Shown here: in pieces, positions 44,873-52,164 of the stretch
Numbering within the stretch: the first letter of the stretch is position 1
Layout: every line of letters begins with the position of its first letter
Assembly (NCBI RefSeq): GCF_001905385.1
Contig: NZ_LIPF01000001.1
Location: 112,699-176,698 of the forward strand
DNA length: 64,000 nt
Reading direction: 5' to 3'
Source: Streptomyces sp. CB02414
Lineage (GTDB): Bacteria; Actinomycetota; Actinomycetes; Streptomycetales; Streptomycetaceae
Position numbers and translations under genes: made by a program
The notes under the pieces: model-generated
The model's input: the letters and a program-made list of their open reading frames with translations, nothing else
Databases searched by the model: none
Told to the model about the DNA's origin: nothing

Positions 44873-46233
44873 CGCTGACTCCTCTTGAAGCGGCGGACGT
44901 TGAAGACCATGGCCGGGACGACGAGCAGCAGGAGCAGCACGCCGAGCGCGCTGCCGAGTCCCTGGTTGTTGCCGCCGCCGAACGACACCAGCCACATCTG
45001 CGTCGCGAGTACCGTCGCGTCCTCCTGCACGGGGCCGGGCGCGATGATGTAGACGAGGTCGAAGACCTTCATCACGTTGATCACGAGGGTGATGAAGACG
45101 ACCGTGAGCACCGGGGCCAGCAGCGGCACGGTGATCCGCCGGAAGATCTGCCACTCGTTGGCACCGTCCATCCGCGCCGCCTCCAGCGCGTCGCGCGGCA
45201 GCGAGGACAGCCCGGCGCCGATCAGCACCATCGCGAACCCGGTCCAGATCCACAGGTACGCCCCGATGATCGCGGGGGTGACGAGGGCGGGTCCGAGCCA
45301 GGAGACGCCTTCGTAGGGCGGGGCGAAGTTCGAGGCGGGAAGCTTCACGGTGTAGGAGCCCTCGTCCAGCCCTTCGAAACGGAAGGAGCCGTCGTCCCCG
45401 GTGGTCGTGGTCGCGACCGTACGGCCGTCGCGCACCGCCTCGACCGTCATCTCGGGCAGCCCGCTCTCCCGCCGGTCCACCCGGCCCTGCTCCCCTCCCC
45501 CGCCGGGCGTGAAGTCCAGGTAGACGACCCCGCGCACCTCGTCGGCGGCGGCGTCCTGGTCCGCGGCCCCGTACGCGGTCTTCGCGCCGGACGGCAGGTC
45601 GTCGGGCAGTACGCCGACCAGGCCGAGGGCCACCGTGTCGCCGGGTGACACCCCCGCACCGGTCCGGTACGAGCCGTCGGCACCGTTGACCAGGCCGCCG
45701 TCCTGGCCCTCCCGCGCCCGGGCGCCCGGGTAGGACGACGTGCCGGCGAAGGCGTCGTGCACACCGGTCACGGCGGCGTTGAGGACGCCCTTGTCCGGGT
45801 CGTGGTCGTAGGCGAGCCGGAAGATGATGCCGGCGGCGAGGAAGGAGACCGCCATCGGCATGAAGAGGAGCAGCTTGAAGGCGGTGGCCCAGCGGACCTT
45901 CTCCACCAGGACGGCGAGGATCAGGCCGAGGCCGGTCAGCAGGGTGGGCGCGACGACGACCCAGATCGCCGTGTTGCGGATGGCCTTGAGGGTGGTCGGG
46001 TCGCGGAACATCTCGGTGTAGTTGTCGCCGCCCACGAAGCGCGTGCCCGAGGCGTCGAAGAAGCTGCGGCCGACGGAGAACAGCACGGGGTAGACGACGA
46101 GGGCGCCCAGCAGGAGCAGTGCGGGCAGGACGAAGAGGAGGGCGACGGCCGCCCGGCGGCGCCGGGGGCGCCGCAGGGGCGACGGGCCGGCAGCGGCGGG
46201 CGGGCTCGCCTCTTTCACGAGGGTGGAGGTCAT
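44869..46233 (-). CDS. Alpha-glucoside ABC permease (AglF/MalF type) with inserted SdrD/Cna-B-like domain
   Basis: 454 residues, about 140 longer than a usual MalF-type permease. The channel parts are normal: helices from about 30-55, a core from 85, and the EAA loop LEAARMDGANEWQIFRRITV at 350-369. Between the third helix (~120-142) and the fourth (~315-335), residues ~161-308 form a soluble insert. Its second half (~234-303) reads like a SdrD/Cna-B beta-sandwich: GVVYLDFTPGG, GLPEMTVEAVRDG, TTTTGDDGSFRFEGLDEGSY. Enteric MalF also has an Ig-like insert (P2) between helices 3 and 4 that docks the binding protein, so an analogous role is proposed. Confidence 0.87.
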   Translation of the reverse strand: MTSTLVKEASPPAAAGPSPLRRPRRRRAAVALLFVLPALLLLGALVVYPVLFSVGRSFFDASGTRFVGGDNYTEMFRDPTTLKAIRNTAIWVVVAPTLLTGLGLILAVLVEKVRWATAFKLLLFMPMAVSFLAAGIIFRLAYDHDPDKGVLNAAVTGVHDAFAGTSSYPGARAREGQDGGLVNGADGSYRTGAGVSPGDTVALGLVGVLPDDLPSGAKTAYGAADQDAAADEVRGVVYLDFTPGGGGEQGRVDRRESGLPEMTVEAVRDGRTVATTTTGDDGSFRFEGLDEGSYTVKLPASNFAPPYEGVSWLGPALVTPAIIGAYLWIWTGFAMVLIGAGLSSLPRDALEAARMDGANEWQIFRRITVPLLAPVLTVVFITLVINVMKVFDLVYIIAPGPVQEDATVLATQMWLVSFGGGNNQGLGSALGVLLLLLVVPAMVFNVRRFKRSQR

Positions 46234-46246
46234 GACCGGTCGGCCC

Positions 46247-47575
46247 TCAGCCCTTGTAGGCCTTGGCCGCCGCGGCCTCCAGCTCGGCGGCGGTGGCCGT
46301 CGGGTCGGAGGGGTCGCGCAGGAAGTCCTGGAGGATCTTCCACTCGCCCGTGCCCTTGGTGCCGCCGAAGGCCGCGGGTGCCTGGTCGGACATGTCGAAG
46401 CGGACCGAGTTCCCGGCGCCGACGAGGGACTCGGCGGTGGCCCGGGTCACGTCGTCGCCGTAGGAGGCGAGGTCGAGGTTCTTGTTCGGGGAGAGGAAGC
46501 CGCCCGCCTCGGCCCAGACGGCCGCGGCCTCGGGCGTCGCGAGGTACTCCAGGAGCGCCATGCCGGCCTCGGAGTTCTTGCCCTCCTTGAGGACGACGGC
46601 CGCGTCGCCGCCACTGACCACCGGGGCCTCGCCGCCGTCGACCGCGGGGAACGGGAAGAAGTTCGCGTCCTTGCCGATCTCCTTGCCGAACTGGTCCTTG
46701 GCGACCCCGGCGACGAAGTCGCCCTCGTAGACCATGCCGGCCTCGGGCTTCGGTCCGAAGACCTTCTCCACCGAGCCCGGGAAGTCGGTGTTCAGGGCGC
46801 CCTTCTGGCCGCCCTCGATCAGCTGCTTGTCCTTGAAGAGCTTGCCGAGGGTGGTGAGCGCCTCGACCACGCTCGCGTCGGTCCACTTCAGTTCGTGGGC
46901 GGCGAGGGCGTCGTACTTCTCGGGTCCGGCCTGGGAGAGGTAGATGTTCTCGAACCAGTCGGTCAGCGTCCAGCCGTCCTGACCGGCGACCGAGAAGGCG
47001 GCGAGCCCGGAGTCGGAGACGGTCTGCCCGGCCTTCAGCATCTCGTCGTACGTCTTCGGCGGCTCGACCCCGGCCTGGGCGAGGGCGTCGGGGCTGTACC
47101 AGACGGTCGACTTGTGGGCGGCCTTGAAGTAGAGGCCGTAGAGGGTGCCGTCGACGGTTCCGTACGTCTGCCAGACGTCCGCGAAGTTGGTGCCGACGGA
47201 CTTCTGGGCCGTCTTGGACAGCGGCTTCAGCCAGCCGTTGCCGGCGAACTGCTTGAGCACGCCGACCTGGGGGACCATCACGACGTCGGGGGCGTTGCCG
47301 CCCTCGATCTTGCTGCCGACGACGGTGGAGACGTTGTCGCCGGTGGAGACGAAGGAGGTCTTGGCGCCGGTCTTCTCGGTGAAGGCGTCGAGCACCTTCT
47401 GGAAGTTCTCCTGCTCGGTGCCGGACCAGACGCCGGCCACGGTGACCGACTGCCCGCTGAGCGCCTTGTCGCCGCCGCCGGCCGTGACGGGGCCCGAGCC
47501 GCCGCAGGCGGTGGCGCCGAGGGCGAGGACGAGGGCGGTGCAGCCGGTGAGCAGGGAGGTGCGTCGTCGCATCAT
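46247..47575 (-). CDS. Alpha-glucoside ABC substrate-binding lipoprotein (AglE-like)
   Basis: 442 residues. The signal peptide ends LALGATAC-GGSGP, a slightly irregular lipobox with Ala at -3. The mature part starts VTVAGVWSGTEQENFQKVLD and keeps APDVVMVPQVG, ALNTDFPGSVEKVFGP and VMVYEGDF-like segments (GMVYEGDFVAGV) typical of the AglE group for maltose, sucrose and trehalose uptake. It is 13 bases upstream of the permease gene in the operon. Confidence 0.88.
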   Translation of the reverse strand: MMRRRTSLLTGCTALVLALGATACGGSGPVTAGGGDKALSGQSVTVAGVWSGTEQENFQKVLDAFTEKTGAKTSFVSTGDNVSTVVGSKIEGGNAPDVVMVPQVGVLKQFAGNGWLKPLSKTAQKSVGTNFADVWQTYGTVDGTLYGLYFKAAHKSTVWYSPDALAQAGVEPPKTYDEMLKAGQTVSDSGLAAFSVAGQDGWTLTDWFENIYLSQAGPEKYDALAAHELKWTDASVVEALTTLGKLFKDKQLIEGGQKGALNTDFPGSVEKVFGPKPEAGMVYEGDFVAGVAKDQFGKEIGKDANFFPFPAVDGGEAPVVSGGDAAVVLKEGKNSEAGMALLEYLATPEAAAVWAEAGGFLSPNKNLDLASYGDDVTRATAESLVGAGNSVRFDMSDQAPAAFGGTKGTGEWKILQDFLRDPSDPTATAAELEAAAAKAYKG

Positions 47576-47611
47576 CGTTGATGTCCCTTCGAAGGGTCGG
47601 GTGGAGCGAGG

Positions 47612-49237
47612 TCAGAGGTCGGCGATCCACCAGGCGGCGGTGGAGCCGGGCAGGACGCCGGGCGGGCATGGCCCGTCGCTGGTGAGCAGCGGGGCGCCGG
47701 GGACGGGGGTGGGGGTGGGGGCGGTGCCGAAGTTGACGGCGCAGACCAGACCGTCGCCGCGGACGAAGGCCAGCACGCCGGGCGGGGTGTCCAGCCAGCG
47801 CAGGGTGCCCTCGCCCAGCTGGGGCAGTTCGGAGCGGAGTTGCAGGCCGTCGCGGTACAGGTGCCAGAAGGAGCGGGTGTCGGCGAGGGCGCGGTCGGTG
47901 GCGTACTCGGCGAAGTACTCGGGCTGCGGCAGCCAGGGCTTGGCACTCCCGTCGCCGGAGGTGAAGCCGAACGGGGACGCCTGCCCCGACCAGGGCAGCG
48001 GCACCCGGCAGCCGTCGCGGACGCGGGCACGGCTGCCGGTGCGGTGGAAGATCGGGTCGGTGAGCACGTCGTCGGGCAGGTCGACGACCTCGGGCAGGCC
48101 CAGTTCCTCGCCCTGGTAGATGTACGCGGCTCCGGGCAGGGCCAGCATCAGCAGCGCGGCGGCGCGGGCGCGGGCGGTGCCGAGGCCGCTGCCGTCGGTG
48201 GCGGGCTCGCCGTACCGCGTCACTGTGCGGACCTGATCGTGGTTGTTGAGGACCCAGGTGACCGTGGAGCCGGTGCCGGCGATGTCCTGCATGGCCTCGG
48301 AGATGACCTTGCGGAAGGCGTCGGGGTCCCAGGGGGCGCCGAGGAGGTCGAAGAAGAAGGCCTGGTGGAGTTCGTCGGGGCGGACGTAGCGGGCGTGTTC
48401 GCGGGCGCTGGGGACGGAGACCTCGCCGACGAGGAGGCGTTCGCGGCCGTCGCGGGCGGTGTACTCCTCGCAGACCGCGCGCCAGTGCCGCCACACGTCG
48501 TGCACCTCGGGCTGGTTCCAGGCGAGCGGGTTGACCGAGTCGCGGGTGCGGGCGTCGGCCTCCGGGTCCGGGGAGTCGGGCAGCCCGGGGTGCTTGTAGA
48601 GGCCGGCGGCGACGTCGATGCGGAAGCCGTCGACGCCCCGGTCCAGCCAGAAGCGGAGTATGCCGTCGAACTCGGCGGCGACCTCGGGGGTGCGCCAGTT
48701 CCAGTCCGGCTGTTCGGGCGTGAACATGTGCAGGTACCACTGGCCGGGGCGGCCGTCGGGCTCCGTCACGCGGGTCCAGGCGGGGCCGCCGAACATGGCG
48801 TGCCAGTTGTTGGGCGGCTCGTCGCCGTCCGGTCCGCGGCCGTCGGCGAAGTGGAAGCGGGCGCGGGCCGGGCTGCCGGGCGCGGAGGCCAGGGCCTCGC
48901 GGAACCACGGGTGCTCGCTGGAGCAGTGGTTGGGGACGATGTCGAGCAGGACCCGGATGCCCAGGCGCCGGGCCGCGGCGACCAGCGCGTCGAACTCGTC
49001 GAGGTCGCCGAAGAGTGGGTCCACGCCCCGGTAGTCGGCGACGTCGTAGCCGTGGTCGTGCTGGGGCGAGGGGTAGAAGGGGCTCAGCCAGATCCCGTCC
49101 ACGCCGAGTTTGCGCAGGTACGGCAGTCCGGCCCGGACGCCGGCGAGGTCGCCGACGCCGTCGCCGGTGCTGTCGAGGAAGCTGCGGACGTAGACCTGGT
49201 AGATCACCGCGTCACGCCACCAGTGGTGCCTGTTCAC
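47612..49237 (-). CDS. GH13 alpha-glucosidase
   Basis: 541 residues, intracellular (no signal). The four GH13 conserved regions are visible: DIVPNH, the nucleophile in DGFRIDVA, the acid/base in LLVGEVS and the transition-state Asp in NNHDQ. The N-terminal WWRDAVIYQVYVRSF is typical of the oligo-1,6/alpha-glucosidase subfamily. It should hydrolyse imported maltose-like sugars to glucose. GTG start. First gene of the operon, with a promoter upstream. Confidence 0.92.
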   Translation of the reverse strand: MNRHHWWRDAVIYQVYVRSFLDSTGDGVGDLAGVRAGLPYLRKLGVDGIWLSPFYPSPQHDHGYDVADYRGVDPLFGDLDEFDALVAAARRLGIRVLLDIVPNHCSSEHPWFREALASAPGSPARARFHFADGRGPDGDEPPNNWHAMFGGPAWTRVTEPDGRPGQWYLHMFTPEQPDWNWRTPEVAAEFDGILRFWLDRGVDGFRIDVAAGLYKHPGLPDSPDPEADARTRDSVNPLAWNQPEVHDVWRHWRAVCEEYTARDGRERLLVGEVSVPSAREHARYVRPDELHQAFFFDLLGAPWDPDAFRKVISEAMQDIAGTGSTVTWVLNNHDQVRTVTRYGEPATDGSGLGTARARAAALLMLALPGAAYIYQGEELGLPEVVDLPDDVLTDPIFHRTGSRARVRDGCRVPLPWSGQASPFGFTSGDGSAKPWLPQPEYFAEYATDRALADTRSFWHLYRDGLQLRSELPQLGEGTLRWLDTPPGVLAFVRGDGLVCAVNFGTAPTPTPVPGAPLLTSDGPCPPGVLPGSTAAWWIADL

Positions 49238-49269
49238 CCCGGGAACCTGTCTGTAGAGGGGTCGCTGTT

Positions 49270-49308
49270 ATGCATGCATGTTAGGTAGCGGTGACGCGCG
49301 GGTGTCAA
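49270..49308 (-). promoter_or_regulatory. Promoter and palindromic site of the alpha-glucoside operon
   Basis: On the minus strand TTGACA (49303-49308), 19 bases, TAACAT (49278-49283). The perfect palindrome ATGCATGCAT (49270-49279) overlaps the -10 and start site, a good place for a LacI-type repressor. Two GTTAGGTA-like sites at 49280-49288 and 49391-49400 flank the region in inverse orientation. Confidence 0.5.
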
Positions 49309-49406
49309 TGAACGGGACAGAGGCTACTGACCAGTTGGGTCCTTATATGCTGACTTTTCGTCCCACAGCAGACGCAGATGAGACGCTGGCGTTACCTAAC
49401 GTGCAA

Positions 49407-50672
49407 CTAGGAGATCGCGGCCAGCTCGCGGGCCAGCCGCCGCACCGCCGCCTCGGGCGTCTGCCGCCCGGTCATCGCGTCGTGCACGACCGCCTGCACG
49501 GCCAGGCTGACCTGGTCGTAGCGCGGGCTCTTGGGGCGCGGGGCGGCGGCGAGCACGCTCTCGCGCAGGGTCGGCAGGTAGGGGAACGCCTCGATGAGCG
49601 CGGGGTCCTCGTACAGGTCGGCCCGTACGGGCGGCAGCGCGCCGCGCGTGAGGACCTGGCGCTGGACGCGCTCGCTGGTGAGGTAGGCGATGAGGCGTGC
49701 GGCGGAGTCGGGGTGCCGGGCGTGGGCGCCCACGGCCAGGTTGGAGCCGCCGAGGACACTGGTGCCGGGGCCCTGGGGACCCGGCAGCGGCACGGCGCCG
49801 ACCTTCCCGGCGACTTCGGAGTCCGGGGCGGAGGCACCGACGTAGGCGTAGGGCCAGTTGCGCAGGAAGAGCAGGCGGCCGTCCTGGAAGGCCTGCTTGG
49901 ACTCCTCCTCCTTGTAGGCCAGCGCCTCTCGCGGTATCCAGCCCTCGCGCACCCCGCGCGCCAGGAACCCGATGCCCTCGCGGGCCGCCGCCGAGTCGAC
50001 GGTGACACGTTCGCCCTCGTCGCCGAGGATGCTGCCGCCGGCCGAGTAGACGGCCTCGGCGGCGTTCACGGTCAGGCCCTCGTAGGGCAGGAACTGGCCC
50101 GCGTAGCCGTCCAGTCCGTGCTTCGGAGCGATGGTCTCGGCGTACCGCTCCAGCTCCGTCCAGGTGCGCGGCGGCGGGACGCCCTCGGCGGCCAGGACGT
50201 CCTTGCGGTACAGGAGCAGACCGGCGTTGGTGACGTACGGGACGGCGTAGAGCCGGCCGTCGTAGGTCGCCGTGTCGACGACCGGCGGCAGGAAGGTGCC
50301 GAGCGGGAAGCGGTCGCGGGGCAGCGGGCGTATCCAGTCGGCGGCGGCGAACTCGGAGGTCCAGTTGACGTCGATGTTGAGGACGTCGAAGCGGTGCCGT
50401 CCGCCGTCGCGCAGGTCGGTGGCCATCTGCGCGCGGGTCTCGTCGGCGGAGTCGGGCAGTTCGACGAGGGTGACGCGTTCGCCGGGGTGGGCCCGGTTCC
50501 AGCCCTCCAGCAGCGGGCCGAGGTAACCGGTGAGGTCGCCCGCGGTGGCCAGGGTGAGCGGTCCGCGACCGCTCGCGGCACCCTCGTCCGCACGGGCGCC
50601 GGAGGCCACGTACCCGGTCAGGACGACGAGGAGAACGAGGAGGCCCCTACCGGCGGCGTGGATCCACCGCAT
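49407..50672 (-). CDS. Orphan secreted solute-binding protein (trehalose/maltose type)
   Basis: 421 residues. The signal peptide likely ends ASGARA-DEG without any lipobox, unlike the two other binding proteins of the window, so it may be released or held another way. The mature chain is a family 1 binding protein (PLTLATAGDLTGYLGPLLEG, VLNIDVNWTSEFAAADW, YRKDVLAAEGVPPPRTW). GGAGG lies five bases before the ATG chosen. No permease gene belongs to it; it may deliver sugar to the neighbouring importer or act as a sensor. The gene is divergent from padR. Confidence 0.8.
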   Translation of the reverse strand: MRWIHAAGRGLLVLLVVLTGYVASGARADEGAASGRGPLTLATAGDLTGYLGPLLEGWNRAHPGERVTLVELPDSADETRAQMATDLRDGGRHRFDVLNIDVNWTSEFAAADWIRPLPRDRFPLGTFLPPVVDTATYDGRLYAVPYVTNAGLLLYRKDVLAAEGVPPPRTWTELERYAETIAPKHGLDGYAGQFLPYEGLTVNAAEAVYSAGGSILGDEGERVTVDSAAAREGIGFLARGVREGWIPREALAYKEEESKQAFQDGRLLFLRNWPYAYVGASAPDSEVAGKVGAVPLPGPQGPGTSVLGGSNLAVGAHARHPDSAARLIAYLTSERVQRQVLTRGALPPVRADLYEDPALIEAFPYLPTLRESVLAAAPRPKSPRYDQVSLAVQAVVHDAMTGRQTPEAAVRRLARELAAIS

Positions 50673-50683
50673 AGGTTCCTCCC

Positions 50684-50773
50684 TGTACACCCTCGTACAC
50701 CGGGCCCGCTGGCACGCACCGGCACCGGGCGTCCTCGTCCCGGGTCAGAGGCCCATGTATACCTGTTAGGTAT
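50684..50773. promoter_or_regulatory. Operators between the orphan binding protein gene and padR
   Basis: TGTAC-N6-GTACA (50684-50699) sits just upstream of the binding-protein ribosome site, and ATACCT-GTT-AGGTAT (50759-50773) lies 60 bases before padR. The second has the shape of PadR operators (ATAC-GTAT type arms) and is the best candidate for autoregulation. Confidence 0.5.
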
Positions 50774-50833
50774 GCGCGATACTAGGGCCTGGAGCACATC
50801 CGGGGACTCGAACAGAAGCGGGAGGACGGCTGA

Positions 50834-51349
50834 GTGCGCCTGCACCTCCTGGCTCTCCTGGCCCGCGGTCCGGCCCACGGCTACGAGCTGAAGCAGGACC
50901 TTGAGCAACTGCTGGGCTCCGCGTACCCTCAGCCGAACGTCGGCCAGATCTACGTCACCCTCGGCCGTCTCGAGAAGACGGGACTGATCGAGGGCGAGGA
51001 CATCGAGCAGTCGAGCCGGCCCAACAAGAAGGTCTACCACCTCACCGAGGCCGGGCGCGAGGAGCTGCGGGCCTGGTACGAGGAGACGGCGGACGAGCCG
51101 CGGGTGCGGGACGAGTTCTTCATGAAGCTCGCCCTGGCTCCGCAGACCGGGCTCGCCGACCAGATCGCCCTGATCAACAAGCAGCGGCGGCAGTACCTGA
51201 ACACGATGCGGCAGCTGTCGAAGCTGGCCGCCGCCGAAGACCGGGACAACCGCGTCGCCCACCTCCTCATCGAGGGCGCGATGCTGCACCTGCAGGCCGA
51301 CCTCGACTGGCTGGAACGGTGCCAGGAAGAGCTGGAGGAGCTGGAGTGA
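50834..51349 (+). CDS. PadR-family transcriptional regulator
   Basis: 171 residues. The N-terminal winged helix reads HLLALLARGPAHGYELKQDL with IYVTLGRLEKTGLIEGE and the wing KKVYHLTEAGREEL; a C-terminal coiled-coil dimerisation region follows (KQRRQYLNTMRQLSKL). PadR proteins commonly repress a linked ABC efflux system in actinobacteria. GGGAGGA lies seven bases before the GTG. It is coupled by GTGA to the ABC ATPase gene. Confidence 0.9.
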   Translation: MRLHLLALLARGPAHGYELKQDLEQLLGSAYPQPNVGQIYVTLGRLEKTGLIEGEDIEQSSRPNKKVYHLTEAGREELRAWYEETADEPRVRDEFFMKLALAPQTGLADQIALINKQRRQYLNTMRQLSKLAAAEDRDNRVAHLLIEGAMLHLQADLDWLERCQEELEELE

Positions 51350-52113
51350 GCGCTGGCGCGAGTGCCGATCCCGCTCCCGTGCTGCGCGCCGAGGGCCTGG
51401 TCAAGACGCACCACGGCGAGGGCGCCCCGGCGCACGCCGTGCGCGGGGTCGACCTGTGTGTGCGGCGGGGCGAGTTCGTGGCGATCACCGGGCCGTCCGG
51501 TGCCGGGAAGTCGACGCTGCTGCATCTGCTCGGCGGGCTCCAGCGGCCGGACGCCGGACGCCTCTGGCTGGACGGCGCGTGCACGGACGCGTACAGCGAG
51601 AAACGCTGGGCGGTCGAGCGCAGGAAGCGGATCGGGATCGTCTTCCAGTTCTTCAACCTGGTCTCCGACCTGTCCGTCGCCGACAACGTCGAGCTGCCCG
51701 CCCTGCTCGCCGGGCTGCCGCCGAAGCGGGCGCGCGCCGAGCGGGAGGAGCTGCTGGCCGAGCTGGGCCTGACGGGCAAGGAGCGCGGCATGCCCGGTGA
51801 GCTGTCCGGCGGTGAGCAGCAGCGAGTGGCGCTGGCCCGGGCCCTGGTCAATCATCCGCCGCTGCTGCTGGCGGACGAGCCCGCGGGCAGCCTGGACAGC
51901 AAGGGCACCCGCGAGGTGATGCGGCTGCTGTCCCGCTTCCACCAGCGGGGCCAGACGATCCTGCTGGTCACCCACGACGCGCGGCTCGCCAGCGCCGCCG
52001 ACCGGGTGATCAGCTTCTTCGACGGGCGGATCGCCGACGACGCCGAACTGGACGCGGGTGCGCCGCCGCGCCGCCGCCCGGGAGCGTCCGCCGTGCTGGA
52101 ACTCAAGGACTGA
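51346..52113 (+). CDS. MacB/LolD-type ABC ATPase
   Basis: 255 residues. Walker A GPSGAGKST, Q loop FQFFNLVSDLSV, signature LSGGEQQRVALARAL, Walker B LLLADEPAGSLD and THDARLASAADR mark the LolD/MacB branch that works with FtsX-like permeases. GTG start in the GTGA overlap with padR. Likely moves lipids, peptides or drugs across or within the membrane. Confidence 0.9.
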   Translation: MSAGASADPAPVLRAEGLVKTHHGEGAPAHAVRGVDLCVRRGEFVAITGPSGAGKSTLLHLLGGLQRPDAGRLWLDGACTDAYSEKRWAVERRKRIGIVFQFFNLVSDLSVADNVELPALLAGLPPKRARAEREELLAELGLTGKERGMPGELSGGEQQRVALARALVNHPPLLLADEPAGSLDSKGTREVMRLLSRFHQRGQTILLVTHDARLASAADRVISFFDGRIADDAELDAGAPPRRRPGASAVLELKD

Positions 52114-52164
52114 CATGCGGGCGTACGACCACCGCGCGCACCGCGCACCGGAAGGCTGAGGCCC

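Noticed and set aside
46230..48908. 892-codon open frame across the binding protein and alpha-glucosidase genes
   Set aside because: Arg/Pro/Gly-rich shadow frame of two well-supported genes on the same strand; no domain and no ribosome site.
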